From Alphaproteobacteria bacterium (lineage in GTDB: Bacteria > Pseudomonadota > Alphaproteobacteria > UBA8366 > GCA-2717185): a DNA stretch of 64,000 nt. The position numbers and the translations under genes are program-made. The DNA is taken from assembly GCA_012103325.1 (NCBI GenBank), contig WLWY01000006.1, forward strand, positions 62,001 to 126,000, in the 5' to 3' direction. The notes below the pieces were generated by a model. It was given only the letters and a program-made list of their open reading frames with translations, did not search any database and was not told where the DNA came from. Of the stretch, positions 8,862-16,989 are shown piece after piece. How positions within the stretch are numbered: position 1 is the first letter of the stretch; every line of letters starts with the position of its first letter.

Positions 8862-10253
8862 ATGTATTACGACAAGCGCGGCTTGGCCTACACGGCATCG
8901 AGTCAGGCAGCGGTAGACGCCTTCGATGCCAGCGTTGATGAATTTCTTGCCTCCGGCCGCGACGCAGCCCTGTTGCTGAAGCGTATCGCGGAAGTCGACC
9001 CGGATATGGTCATGGGTCAAGTCCTGCGTGGTTATTTCTACCGCCTACCGGCACTGCCGCATCTGGCCGCAATGAGCGGCGACACGTTGGCCAAGGCACA
9101 GAGCCTCGCCGCCGGTGCGACCGACCGGGAAAAGAAACATGTAAACGCACTTGCCGCCTGGTGCGCCGGCGATATTCGCAAGATGAACGCGATCTGGGAA
9201 TCGATTCTGGTCGATCATCCGCACGATATTCTGGCCCTGCGCATCGCCCACACCATGCATTTCTTCCTCGGCGATCTGGCGCACATGCGCGATTCGATGG
9301 CCCGCGTCATGCCGCGCTGGGACGAATCGGTGCCCGGTTACGGCTATGTGCTCGGCTGCCGCGCCTTCTCGTTGGAAGAGAATCACGATTTCGAGAACGC
9401 CGAACCGATGGGCAAGCGCGCGGTCGAAATCAATGAGAACGATATTTGGGCCGGACATTGCGTCGCGCATGTGCTGGAAGGCATGGGCCGCCGCCAGGAG
9501 GGCATCGAATGGGTCGACGCGCATGAAGAGGCCTGGCAGAAGCGCGGCACGTTCGCCCATCACATGTGGTGGCATCGCACGCTGCATTACCTAGAGCTGG
9601 AGCAGTTCGATGCCGTCCTCGACGCATATGACAATCAAATTTGGGCCAAGCCGTCGCAGGACAATACAGATCTCGGCAACGCATCCAGCATGTTGATGCG
9701 GCTCGACATACTGGGCATCGATGTCGGCGACCGCTGGGACTCGGTCGCCGAAGTTTGCGCCGAGCGCATCGATACAAGGCTGCGGCCGTTCAACGATTTG
9801 CATTACATCATGGCGCTCACCATGGCCGGCCGCCGCGAAGACGCGAAAGCGATGCTCGCCTCGATGCGGGACTTCGCCGACAGCTATCCCGATGGGTCGG
9901 TGACGATTGCCACCACCTACCGCAACGCGGGCATTCCCGTCGCCGAGGCGATCCTGGCGCACGGCGCCAAGGATTACGCAAAGGTGATCGAGATCATGAT
10001 GCCGACCCGCTACAAGATGCTGCCGCTCGGCGGCAGTTGGGCGCAACGCGATGTCTGGGAACGCATGCTGATCAACGCCGCACTGAAGGACGGTCAGCAC
10101 AGCCTGGCGCGGGCGCTGCTGGCGGAACGGACCGACATGGCGCCGACCAGCGGCCCGTCCTGGGCGATGTATGCCGACGCGCTCGACAATTGCGGTGAGA
10201 CCGACGAGGCACAGACCGCCCGCGGCAAGGCCGCCGAACTGCTGGCGGCGTGA
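8862..10253 (+). CDS. TTC38-like tetratricopeptide repeat protein
   Basis: 463 residues, ATG behind a GGGGGA ribosome site. It resembles the bacterial relatives of TTC38: a long array of TPR-like helical pairs with family segments LRGYFYRLP, REKKHVNALAAW, RIAHTMHFFLGD, VLGCRAFSLEENHDFENAE and THHMWWH-like FAHHMWWHRTLHYLE. No signal peptide or membrane segment is visible. TTC38 proteins are scaffold-like and of unknown biochemical role. The stop codon overlaps the GTG start of recQ (GTGA), so it is co-translated with the helicase, an unexplained pairing. It may belong to the Rieske-ATC operon 79 bp upstream. Confidence 0.85.
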   Translation: MYYDKRGLAYTASSQAAVDAFDASVDEFLASGRDAALLLKRIAEVDPDMVMGQVLRGYFYRLPALPHLAAMSGDTLAKAQSLAAGATDREKKHVNALAAWCAGDIRKMNAIWESILVDHPHDILALRIAHTMHFFLGDLAHMRDSMARVMPRWDESVPGYGYVLGCRAFSLEENHDFENAEPMGKRAVEINENDIWAGHCVAHVLEGMGRRQEGIEWVDAHEEAWQKRGTFAHHMWWHRTLHYLELEQFDAVLDAYDNQIWAKPSQDNTDLGNASSMLMRLDILGIDVGDRWDSVAEVCAERIDTRLRPFNDLHYIMALTMAGRREDAKAMLASMRDFADSYPDGSVTIATTYRNAGIPVAEAILAHGAKDYAKVIEIMMPTRYKMLPLGGSWAQRDVWERMLINAALKDGQHSLARALLAERTDMAPTSGPSWAMYADALDNCGETDEAQTARGKAAELLAA

Positions 10254-12097
10254 CCGCCCTGGCCGCTCTTCCCGAAGACCGGCGCATCCTGCGCGACGTT
10301 TTCGGGTTCGACGATTACCGCGAAGGGCAGGAGCCGGTCGTCCAGGCACTACTGGCCGGGCGCAATGCATTGGCGGTGATGCCGACGGGATCGGGCAAAT
10401 CGCTGTGCTTTCAGGTTTCCGCCTTGGTGAAGGGCGGACTGACGATCGTGGTCTCGCCGCTGGTGGCGCTGATGCACGATCAGGTCGCGGCCCTGCGGCT
10501 AGCGGGTGTGGCGGCGGAAACGATCAACTCCTCGCGCGACCGAATGGAAAACGTCGCGGCGTGGCGGAGAGTCGCGGCAGGCGAGACGCGGTTGTTGTAT
10601 CTGGCGCCGGAACGGCTCATGACAGAGCGCATGCTGGCGGCGCTGACCAAACTTCCGGTCTCGCTCATCGCCATCGACGAAGCGCACTGCATCTCGCAAT
10701 GGGGACCGGCCTTCCGGCCCGACTACGAAGCGCTGGCGAATTTGCGCGAGCATTTTCCCAACGTTCCCATCGCGGCACTGACGGCGACGGCGGACGGCGC
10801 GACTCAGCGCGACATCGCCGCCAAGCTGTTTGCCAACGATGCGGAAATCTTTGTCGCCGGCTTCGACCGTCCCAACATCAAACTGGCGGTGGAAATGCGG
10901 CGCAACGGCAGCCAGCAACTCCTCGCCTTCCTCGCCCGGCATCCCGGCGAAAGCGGCATCGTCTATTGCCTGTCGCGCAAGAAGACGGAAAGCGTCAGCC
11001 GGATGCTGTCGGAAAAAGGGATCGCGGCCCTGCCCTATCATGCGGGCATGGATAAATACGAGCGCGACGCCAACCAGGACGCCTTCATGACGGAACCGGG
11101 CCGCGTGATGGTCGCAACCATCGCGTTCGGCATGGGGATCGACAAGCCCGATGTCCGCTTCGTGTTCCATGCCGACCTGCCGGGCAGTATGGAAGCCTAT
11201 TATCAGGAAATCGGCCGCGCCGGACGCGACGGCCTGCCGGCCGAGGCGCATATGCTCTATGGGCTCGACGACATTCGGATGCGGCGTGTCTTCATCGAAC
11301 AGGAAGATAGCGGCGATGACCGGCGGCGGCGCGAACATCAACGATTGGACGCGCTGATCGGCTATTGCGAGGCCGCAACCTGCCGCCGCAACACGCTGCT
11401 CGCCTATTTCGGCGATGACAGCGAACCCTGCGGCAATTGCGATACCTGCCTCGACCCGGTCGAACTCAAAGATGGAGTCGCGGTCGGGCAGCAGGCGCTT
11501 TCCGCCGTGATGAGAACCGGCCAACGCTTCGGCGCTGTGCATATCATCGATATCCTGCGCGGCACGGAGACCGAAAAGGCCCTGGCGTCGGGCCACGATC
11601 GCCTGCCAACCTTCGGCATCGGCGCCGAGTTGAGCAAGGATGCGTGGCGCTCGATCATCCGCCAGCTCGTTGCCGGCGGCTTTCTGCGCCTCGATATCGA
11701 GGGCTATGGCGGGCTCAATGTCACGGAAATGGGCCAAGCTCTGCTGCAGGACGAAGAAACCTTCTCCTACCGTGAGGATACGATCCCGACAAAGGCGGCA
11801 AAGACCAAAAAGTCCAAGCGGGAGGAATCCTTCGCACCGCTGAACAAAGAAGACACCGGCCTGCTGTCGGCCCTCAAGAGCCTGCGCCTGCGCCTCGCCA
11901 AGGAACGCGGTGTGCCAGCCTACGTCGTCTTTTCCGACCGGACGCTGATCGATATGGCGCAGCGGCGGCCTAGCGACCCGGTCGCGTTCGCCGAAGTTCA
12001 CGGCGTCGGTGCCGCCAAGCTGCGCGACTTCGGCGATATTTTCCTCCAGGCGATTGCCAACGAAGATATCGGTGTTCCCGCCGAGAGCGCTCCTTGA
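10250..12097 (+). CDS. recQ: ATP-dependent DNA helicase RecQ
   Basis: 615 residues from a GTG overlapping the upstream stop. Helicase motifs run in order: FGFDDYREGQ (motif 0), VMPTGSGKSLCFQ (Walker A), DEAHCISQWG (DEAH), TATADG, and YQEIGRAGRDGLPAE (motif VI). The Cys cluster CEAATCRRN...CGNCDTC is the RecQ zinc-binding region, followed by winged-helix and a C-terminal HRDC domain (FAEVHGVGAAKLRDFG). The usual HDFRPEY segment after the DEAH box reads PAFRPDY, a small deviation. Length and domain set match full RecQ, which unwinds 3'-5' in recombination and fork repair. A Lys-rich linker lies near residues 510-530. Confidence 0.96.
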   Translation: MTALAALPEDRRILRDVFGFDDYREGQEPVVQALLAGRNALAVMPTGSGKSLCFQVSALVKGGLTIVVSPLVALMHDQVAALRLAGVAAETINSSRDRMENVAAWRRVAAGETRLLYLAPERLMTERMLAALTKLPVSLIAIDEAHCISQWGPAFRPDYEALANLREHFPNVPIAALTATADGATQRDIAAKLFANDAEIFVAGFDRPNIKLAVEMRRNGSQQLLAFLARHPGESGIVYCLSRKKTESVSRMLSEKGIAALPYHAGMDKYERDANQDAFMTEPGRVMVATIAFGMGIDKPDVRFVFHADLPGSMEAYYQEIGRAGRDGLPAEAHMLYGLDDIRMRRVFIEQEDSGDDRRRREHQRLDALIGYCEAATCRRNTLLAYFGDDSEPCGNCDTCLDPVELKDGVAVGQQALSAVMRTGQRFGAVHIIDILRGTETEKALASGHDRLPTFGIGAELSKDAWRSIIRQLVAGGFLRLDIEGYGGLNVTEMGQALLQDEETFSYREDTIPTKAAKTKKSKREESFAPLNKEDTGLLSALKSLRLRLAKERGVPAYVVFSDRTLIDMAQRRPSDPVAFAEVHGVGAAKLRDFGDIFLQAIANEDIGVPAESAP

Positions 12098-12130
12098 CTC
12101 CGTAGCCGCTACAGACGTTATGGTGACACC

Positions 12131-12343
12131 ATGAACAACCGCGCACTTTTCCGGACCGGAATTGTCGGCAGTGTCATCGCGGCAATCTGCTGCTTCACGC
12201 CGTTCCTGGGCGTGTTGTTTGCTGCGCTGGGGATTTCGGCCTTGATGGGCGCGTGGCTCGACTTTGTTCTGCTGCCCGCCCTGGCCCTGTTCCTGATCAT
12301 TACCGGATACGCGGCATACCGAATGAGAAGGGCGTCCCGCTAG
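12131..12343 (+). CDS. MerF-like mercuric ion transporter, lacking the C-terminal cysteine pair
   Basis: 70 residues with two membrane helices. It resembles MerF: the vicinal Cys pair at residues 20-21 in AICCFTPFLGVL, the GISALMG turn, and LDFVLLPALALF in helix 2. Known MerF proteins are about 81 residues with a second Cys pair in a C-terminal tail; here the protein stops at YRMRRASR and that pair is absent. Family members pass Hg2+ from periplasm to cytoplasmic MerA. There is no merR, merT, merP or merA nearby, so it may be an orphan or have another role. It lies 33 bp after recQ and overlaps nothing. Confidence 0.75.
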   Translation: MNNRALFRTGIVGSVIAAICCFTPFLGVLFAALGISALMGAWLDFVLLPALALFLIITGYAAYRMRRASR

Positions 12344-12344
12344 A

Positions 12345-13028
12345 TTAGGATGGCCGGTCGCGGAGGAATGCGGTCATGTGGAAGACTGCCTGTTCGGGTT
12401 CGTAGACATAATCCATACCGACGGGACAGGCACGCCGCGCCCGACATCCCAGCGCCATGCAATCCGCCCCCTCGTCCGTCCGCAAATGACCGGCGCACGC
12501 CTCGACGTCATAGACGCCGTTGCTAAACGCGTCGACCGGACAAGCGGTCAAGCACGGCCTGTCCGAGCAGCCGTCACAAGGAGATGGCGCGGGTTCGAGC
12601 GGCGGCAGTTCCAAGCGCTCCGGAAAAGCCAACGCACCCCGCCACGCATGCCAAAGCCCAAAGCTCGGATGAATGAGCATCCCTAACGGCGAGGGGTGAA
12701 CGGGCTCCGCCCGTTTCGCCCAGGCAAAGAATGGCGCGTAAGGCGGGCCTTCGAAGGGATAGACCGCCGTTGCCACGAACTGGGCGGCGATCGCAGTCAA
12801 TATATCCTTCGTCCAATAGTTCAACGAGTCTTGGCCCGTCGGCTGTGCGGACTCGAAGACCCGCCACAGGGCAGGTCCGGCATTGCCAATCAACAACAGC
12901 GTTTCGGTTCCCGGGGGAGCGTCGTCGTCCGGGCCGGGATGAAAGCCGCCGCGCAGGATCAATCCTTGTGCTCCCAGCGCCTCGCGAATGGCCTTTACCA
13001 ACATGGATTCACCTGCTCCATTTTTCAC
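12345..13028 (-). CDS. 4Fe-4S ferredoxin-like protein
   Basis: 227 residues from GTG 13028, or 219 from ATG 13004, which has a better-placed AGGTG ribosome site. The C-terminal third carries two clustered Cys groups, CDGCSDRPCLTACP and CMALGCRARRACPVG, suggesting one or two 4Fe-4S clusters arranged as in QueG-like or dicluster ferredoxin proteins. The N-terminal part (LLLIGNAGPALWRVFE, TGQDSLNYWTKDIL) resembles small alphaproteobacterial ferredoxins annotated only as iron-sulfur proteins. Function unknown; it is too short and lacks the cobalamin-binding part of QueG. It is convergent with the MerF-like gene (1 bp apart) and divergent from the methyltransferase. Confidence 0.8.
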   Translation of the reverse strand: MKNGAGESMLVKAIREALGAQGLILRGGFHPGPDDDAPPGTETLLLIGNAGPALWRVFESAQPTGQDSLNYWTKDILTAIAAQFVATAVYPFEGPPYAPFFAWAKRAEPVHPSPLGMLIHPSFGLWHAWRGALAFPERLELPPLEPAPSPCDGCSDRPCLTACPVDAFSNGVYDVEACAGHLRTDEGADCMALGCRARRACPVGMDYVYEPEQAVFHMTAFLRDRPS

Positions 13029-13089
13029 CCTTGTTATAGCGGCGACCGGACGTAATCGAAAAAAAAGAATTCCATGATATTGTTCCCGA

Positions 13090-13866
13090 ATGTGGACCGA
13101 TGTCGTCGATCTGAACGAATTCTACCGCCGCCCGCTCGGGCAGGTGGCGCGGCGCATGATCCAGCGCCGAATTCGTGAGATTTGGCCAGATTTGCGCGGC
13201 ATGTCGCTGCTCGGTCTTGGCTATGCGACACCTTATTTGCGGCCCTATCGGGGCGAGGCGCAGCGCGTTATCGCAGCGATGCCGGCGCAGCAAGGTGTCA
13301 TGCCCTGGCCGACCGGCGAGCCTGGTCTTGTCACCTTGACCGAAGAAGCGGAACTGCCGTTCGAAGATCTTTCCATAGACCGGCTGCTGATGGTCCATGC
13401 GGTCGAACATGGCGAGCAGCTGCGGGCGATGATGCGCGAGGCGTGGCGCGTGCTTTCCGACAGCGGGCGCATTCTCATCGTCGTGCCAAACCGGCGTGGG
13501 ATCTGGGCCCGGCTCGAACGAACGCCGTTCGGCCACGGGTTGCCCTACACCAACCGGCAAGCCCGCCGATTGCTTCAGGATTGTTTGTTCACGCCCGTCG
13601 ATGCCAGCCGCGCGCTCTATATTCCGCCGAGCCGCTGGCGCTTCGTGCTCTCATCGGCGCCGGCCATGGAGCGCATCGGACATCGCCTCTTCCCGACATT
13701 TTCCGGCGTTCTTCTGATCGAAGCCATCAAGCAAATCTATGCCGCAGCCCCAAAGGCAAGCGCAGTGCGGAGCCGCAGACTCGTCGTGATTCCCGGCAAC
13801 GCAGCATCCGCGAGAACCAGTGCTTCGCAGAGCGGCGAGGACGAGCCGCCCAGTATCCCCGGTTAA
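13090..13866 (+). CDS. SAM-dependent class I methyltransferase
   Basis: 258 residues. The order fits a class I methyltransferase of the methyltransf_11 type: a weak motif I region LLGLGYATPYLRPY, an acidic-strand region, the motif-III-like VHAVEHGEQLRAMMREAWRVLSDSGRILIVVPNR, and ARLERTPFGHGLPYT. Substrate unknown. Proteins of this arrangement are common in alphaproteobacteria as stand-alone genes. Start ATG 13090 is 61 bp from the divergent ferredoxin gene. It converges on recX with a 10 bp gap, so the two transcripts probably overlap at their ends. Confidence 0.85.
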   Translation: MWTDVVDLNEFYRRPLGQVARRMIQRRIREIWPDLRGMSLLGLGYATPYLRPYRGEAQRVIAAMPAQQGVMPWPTGEPGLVTLTEEAELPFEDLSIDRLLMVHAVEHGEQLRAMMREAWRVLSDSGRILIVVPNRRGIWARLERTPFGHGLPYTNRQARRLLQDCLFTPVDASRALYIPPSRWRFVLSSAPAMERIGHRLFPTFSGVLLIEAIKQIYAAAPKASAVRSRRLVVIPGNAASARTSASQSGEDEPPSIPG

Positions 13867-13876
13867 GCCGTAGAGT

Positions 13877-14428
13877 TCATTCCTCCAAGGCGGCGACGTC
13901 GTCCGCATCGATTATTTTGCTGGCCAAGTCGTATCCGAAACCTTGCCGGGCGAGCGCCGCCAGATCCCGATCCCGGCGTTCGGCACGCCCGGCGACGCGC
14001 CACGGACCCAGCCGCCGCCGCCGGGCATAATTGCAGGCGGCATCGAACTCGACATCTTCGCTCTCGCCGCTTAGGCAGGTAAGAGCGGCCTCGATATCGT
14101 CGACGGAAACACCCTTGGCGCTGAGGCGGGCGTGGATGCCGCGCCGGGAAACGCCGCGGCGGTGCAGTGTCATCACACGTCCCTCAGCATACGCCACATC
14201 GTCCAGGAGCCCCGCCCGTTTGTACCGGGCGATCAGACCGGCAACCAGTTCAGCGCCTGCCGCCGGATCGTCGTCATGAGCATACGCCGCGCGATGCACC
14301 CTCCGCATCAGGACCGCGCGCAGATTTTCCGCGGACGTCGCGTAGCGCTGCAAATAGGCCAAAGCCGCGTTTTCGATTGATTTCTGGGTAGCTTTTCGCG
14401 GTATTTTAGTTTTTCTATTCTCCGGCAT
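13877..14428 (-). CDS. recX: RecX regulatory protein
   Basis: 183 residues. The RecX helical-repeat pattern is clear: ALAYLQRYATSAENLRAVLMRRV, LIARYKRAGLLDDVAYAEGRV, HRRGVSRRGIHARLSAKGVS and a third repeat RRLGPWR...RDLAALARQGFGYDLASKII. RecX binds the RecA filament and limits its activity. recA is not adjacent, so the gene stands alone. The start lies 62 bp from a CRP-type palindrome at 14490-14505, in the right direction to be an upstream operator. The N-terminus is Lys/Arg-rich. Confidence 0.88.
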   Translation of the reverse strand: MPENRKTKIPRKATQKSIENAALAYLQRYATSAENLRAVLMRRVHRAAYAHDDDPAAGAELVAGLIARYKRAGLLDDVAYAEGRVMTLHRRGVSRRGIHARLSAKGVSVDDIEAALTCLSGESEDVEFDAACNYARRRRLGPWRVAGRAERRDRDLAALARQGFGYDLASKIIDADDVAALEE

Positions 14429-14489
14429 AGAATAAAAATATACGCAAAATCAATTACCTGTAAGAAAAATCAAATAAATCTTTACTATG

Positions 14490-14505
14490 TGTGATCTGCA
14501 TCACT
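14490..14505. promoter_or_regulatory. CRP/FNR-family operator candidate (TGTGA-N6-TCACT)
   Basis: The sequence TGTGATCTGCATCACT matches the CRP consensus TGTGA-N6-TCACA in nine of ten core positions. It lies 62-77 bp upstream of the recX start codon in AT-rich DNA, an ordinary place for an activator or repressor site. Two class III cyclases elsewhere in the window make cAMP signalling plausible in this organism. Regulation of recX by CRP is inference. Confidence 0.5.
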
Positions 14506-14592
14506 GAAACACCGCCAGGGATCGACCATTATTAGTTCATACCGTTGGTCGATCGCCCACCCTGCCCCTCCCATAGGCATCGATCCACGGAA

Positions 14593-14626
14593 TGACGGCG
14601 GCAGTACTTCGGTATTGCCGCCGTCA
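14593..14626. terminator. 15-bp hairpin with TTCG loop
   Basis: Stem 14593-14607 pairs with 14612-14626 around the loop TTCG. Fourteen pairs are Watson-Crick and one (14604 G with 14615 T) is a G-T wobble on the plus strand. It lies 120 bp downstream of the DUF4167 stop on the minus strand and could end that transcript. Neither flank has a long T-run (CACCAATTTA on the plus side), so it is not a textbook intrinsic terminator. It may instead be the 3' hairpin of a plus-strand small RNA. Confidence 0.5.
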
Positions 14627-14746
14627 CCAATTTAGGCTGCTGCCGGTGTGACTTACGACAAACCGCGACGACCTGGCGTCTGGGTTCTTGGCGTTATTTC
14701 GATGGCTAGGCGCAAATTCGGCGCCCGTTATGGTTAACCGGGTCGG

Positions 14747-15451
14747 CTACACATCCTTGGCATCGACTTCCACGGTAACGGCTTCCACGACGGCCTCGGG
14801 TTCTATCTCAGCCTTGGATTCTACCTCGGCTTTGGGTTCTACGACGACGGGAGCTTCCGCCGCCTCACCTGCTTCGGCACCAGCGCGAGCGCGGGGTCTG
14901 TTGGTGCTCCGGCGTGGCCTGCGCGGTGCGCGTTCCGCAACGGTTTCGCCGGATGATGCATGGGACTCCTCGGTGTTCCCCTGCGCCGCCGCGTCGCCAT
15001 TGCCGCGAGCGGCCCGATTCTCACCGGAACCGTTAGGACCGGCGTTTTCATTCGACGTGGGCTGGTCCGCCACCGAACCGGCATCGATACCCGCGGGCAC
15101 ATTATCTTGCGCGTGCTGCCCGTTCCGGGGCTGAGACCGGGGATCGGCGCCATTGTTACGGTTTTGCTGGTTTTGCTGGTTCTGCTGGCGTTGTTGCTGC
15201 GATTCGCCTTCCTCGACATTCATAATCCGAAAATAATGTTCGGCGTGCTGATACATATTTTCAGCCGTTATACGATCCCCGGCCGCGTTCGCGTCTCGCG
15301 CCAATTGTATGTACTTTTCATACACTTGATGCGCATTACCGCGAATGCGGATACTGGGACCGTTGCTATCGAAGCTTTGATGCCTTGGGGACCCATTACG
15401 ACGTCCCCCGCTGCGGCCGCGAGACCGCTTCGCACTCTGACCTTGTCTCAT
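14747..15451 (-). CDS. DUF4167 domain protein
   Basis: 234 residues from ATG 15451 (MRQGQSAKRSRGRSGG), the conserved family N-terminus; the open frame extends 11 residues further without similarity. The DUF4167 core is ISIRGNAHQVYEKY-like (PSIRIRGNAHQVYEKYIQLA) followed by DRITAENMYQHAEHYFRIM. It is Arg/Gly-rich at the start (RNA-binding-like). After the core come Gln/Asn repeats (about residues 90-105), an Ala/Gly/Asn-rich spacer, an Arg/Pro stretch, and a Val/Glu/Ala tail. Function is unknown across alphaproteobacteria. The gene often follows prmC-prfA, which are absent here. The low-complexity tail is probably disordered. Confidence 0.88.
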   Translation of the reverse strand: MRQGQSAKRSRGRSGGRRNGSPRHQSFDSNGPSIRIRGNAHQVYEKYIQLARDANAAGDRITAENMYQHAEHYFRIMNVEEGESQQQRQQNQQNQQNRNNGADPRSQPRNGQHAQDNVPAGIDAGSVADQPTSNENAGPNGSGENRAARGNGDAAAQGNTEESHASSGETVAERAPRRPRRSTNRPRARAGAEAGEAAEAPVVVEPKAEVESKAEIEPEAVVEAVTVEVDAKDV

Positions 15452-15484
15452 ATCACCGTCACGTAGTTTGAATGCTTGAATCAC

Positions 15485-15842
15485 TGCCCTTCAATGGGCG
15501 CATACCAGCAACTTACGGATTCGAAGGCCCGCACCACCCGGTGTCATGGACCAATCAACTGGCTATGCCGAGGTTTTGACAGCGCATTGCATGCCATAGA
15601 TCACCATGTGATCTGCTGTCTGTCCCGGGACAATAGTCGGTCCAGCCATCTAATCCAAGGGTTTTTTAAATAGGGTTAACAAACCCGCCGATTTTCCGGC
15701 CTTGATTGCCCAATTCGCGCCAACTATCTGGTTTATATGAGAGTAAAAAATTTTAATCATAACTCGACGCGGATCGGCCTTGACCGCTTCATCGGAAGCG
15801 ATAAAGTGACCTTAATAATGATGAAAAGACTGGGAGCGTCAC
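15485..15842. other. intergenic region, 358 bases
   Basis: No convincing gene. It holds a perfect 17-base palindrome at 15598-15614, a small dyad GGGTT-AACA-AACCC (15673-15686) after a T-rich run at 15661-15668, a 6-bp hairpin CGCTTC-ATCG-GAAGCG (15785-15800), and an AT-rich stretch near 15735-15765 that may be a promoter for the small gene at 15843. The DUF4167 promoter should lie in the left part. Confidence 0.5.
15598..15614. promoter_or_regulatory. perfect palindrome upstream of the DUF4167 gene
   Basis: AGATCAC-CAT-GTGATCT is a perfect 7-3-7 inverted repeat, 147-163 bp upstream of the DUF4167 start. Its half-site contains GTGAT, also seen in the CRP-type site at 14490, but in the opposite spacing (TCAC-N3-GTGA instead of TGTGA-N6-TCACA). 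It is therefore not a CRP site. It looks like an operator for a small dimeric regulator of unknown identity. Confidence 0.4.
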
Positions 15843-16103
15843 ATGTTCGAATTACGCATATATGATCGTCGTCCCAGCTGCCTCGCACGCTTCCGCCACG
15901 GCGGTTATGCGGCGATCGCGCCAGTGGAACAGCGCAGCGTCATGGATGTCACAACCGCCATGACCGGAACCGGCGACATAGCGGTCTCTGCCGACGTGCA
16001 GGAAACCGCCAAAGTGCTGCTGTTTCCCGTACAATCGGACCGGCCCGGCCGCAAACAGAACGGCCGTCCCAAAGTACGAGCCAAAGGGCGCAAAAAAAGC
16101 TGA
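15843..16103 (+). CDS. small basic protein, unknown
   Basis: 86 residues starting at an ATG behind a GGGAG ribosome site at good spacing. The middle is Val/Ala/Thr-rich and the C-terminus is strongly basic (GRKQNGRPKVRAKGRKKS). No domain recognised. An antisense frame of similar length overlaps it, but the plus frame has the ribosome site and an AT-rich upstream region. Could be a nucleic-acid-binding peptide; evidence is thin. Confidence 0.45.
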   Translation: MFELRIYDRRPSCLARFRHGGYAAIAPVEQRSVMDVTTAMTGTGDIAVSADVQETAKVLLFPVQSDRPGRKQNGRPKVRAKGRKKS

Positions 16104-16191
16104 CTCGCGCAAATTCAATGTGGCCGGTGGTTTCGACTAGCGGTTAGATTGATTCTGTTAATCATCCATCCCGCGCGCTATATCGTAAGAC

Positions 16192-16392
16192 ATGTCTGGC
16201 TTTTTCGTCGTGTTTGTCGTCATCGCCATGGTCGCCACGCTTGGCGTCCTAATCGTCGGTGTTCTCGGCATGGCGACCGGTGGCGAATTCAACCGCCGTT
16301 ACGCCAATAAGCTGATGCGCGCCCGCGTTTTATTGCAGGCGCTCGCGCTCCTGTTGTTTGCTATTCTCATCCTATTGATCGGCAGGGGATAA
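16192..16392 (+). CDS. twin-transmembrane protein (HIG1-like)
   Basis: 66 residues with two hydrophobic helices (residues 3-28 and 46-64) separated by GGEFNRRYANKLMRARV. The NKLMRARVLLQ segment is the signature of the small HIG1-domain twin-transmembrane proteins of alphaproteobacteria. The gene is 7 bp upstream of the cobalamin adenosyltransferase gene, a conserved neighbourship. In eukaryotes HIG1 proteins associate with respiratory complexes; the bacterial role is unknown. Confidence 0.85.
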   Translation: MSGFFVVFVVIAMVATLGVLIVGVLGMATGGEFNRRYANKLMRARVLLQALALLLFAILILLIGRG

Positions 16393-16399
16393 TTCGGTC

Positions 16400-16963
16400 T
16401 TGGTTAAACTGACCCGCATCTACACGAAAGGCGGCGACGGTGGCGAAACCTCGCTCGGCGACGGTAGCCGCGTTGCCAAACACGACCGGCGCGTCGCGGC
16501 CTACGGCACGGTCGACGAGGCCAATGCGGCCATCGGGCTCGCCCGGCTTCATGTCGACCGCGAGACCGATTCGCTGCTGGCGCGGATCCAGAACGACCTG
16601 TTCGATCTCGGCGCGGATCTCTGTACACCGGAAGACAGCAAGCGCTCGGCAGGGGCGTTGCGGGTCGTGCCGGACCAGGTTGCCTGGCTTGAGAGCCAGA
16701 TAGACCGGATCAACGAGGCCCTGAGCCCGCTGGAGAGTTTCATCCTGCCGGGTGGCACGCCGGCGGCGGCGCATCTGCACCTCGCCCGAACCGTCACCCG
16801 CCGCGCCGAGCGGCTCGTCACCGAGCTTGCCGTCGAACAGACTGTGAATCCCCAAGCCATTGCCTACCTGAACCGGCTTTCCGACCTGCTGTTCGTGCTG
16901 TCCCGCGCCTGCAACGATGGCGGCGCCAGCGACGTGCTGTGGGTTCCCGGCGCCAACCGTTAG
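16400..16963 (+). CDS. cob(I)yrinic acid a,c-diamide adenosyltransferase, PduO type
   Basis: 187 residues from a TTG at 16400 behind GGGGAT; the family N-terminus (V)KLTRIYTKGGDGGETSLGDG begins at once. The PduO-type fold is marked by the ATP loop TKGGDGGETSL, GTVDEANAAIGLA, LFDLGADLCTP, FILPGGTPAAAHLHLARTV, and RRAERLV...YLNRLSDLLFVL. The enzyme transfers the adenosyl group from ATP to cob(I)alamin. Its product is the cofactor of the class II ribonucleotide reductase at 30809-33070. It sits with the HIG1-like gene upstream and a methyltransferase-like gene downstream. Confidence 0.93.
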   Translation: MVKLTRIYTKGGDGGETSLGDGSRVAKHDRRVAAYGTVDEANAAIGLARLHVDRETDSLLARIQNDLFDLGADLCTPEDSKRSAGALRVVPDQVAWLESQIDRINEALSPLESFILPGGTPAAAHLHLARTVTRRAERLVTELAVEQTVNPQAIAYLNRLSDLLFVLSRACNDGGASDVLWVPGANR

Positions 16964-16989
16964 CCCGTGCGCGTTAACCATATCGCGGC

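Larger units (their letters stand above)
14429..14746. other. intergenic region with CRP-type site and two strong dyads
   Basis: 318 bases between the recX start and the DUF4167 stop, both on the minus strand. The recX-proximal part is AT-rich (promoter-like). A CRP-type palindrome lies at 14490-14505. A 9-bp inverted repeat GATCGACCA / TGGTCGATC occupies 14520-14528 and 14546-14554. A 15-bp hairpin with a TTCG loop lies at 14593-14626. No convincing reading frame is present. A small RNA spanning 14520-14626 is possible; no sigma-70 promoter or long T-tract decides it. Confidence 0.6.

Noticed and set aside
10499..12001. 500-residue minus-strand frame opposite recQ
   Set aside because: Shadow of recQ; no ribosome site or family similarity.
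12131..12343. A mercury-resistance operon
   Set aside because: Only the MerF-like gene is present; no merR, merT, merP or merA in the window.
15852..16118. 88-residue minus-strand frame opposite the small basic protein
   Set aside because: No ribosome site; the plus frame is better supported, though neither is certain.
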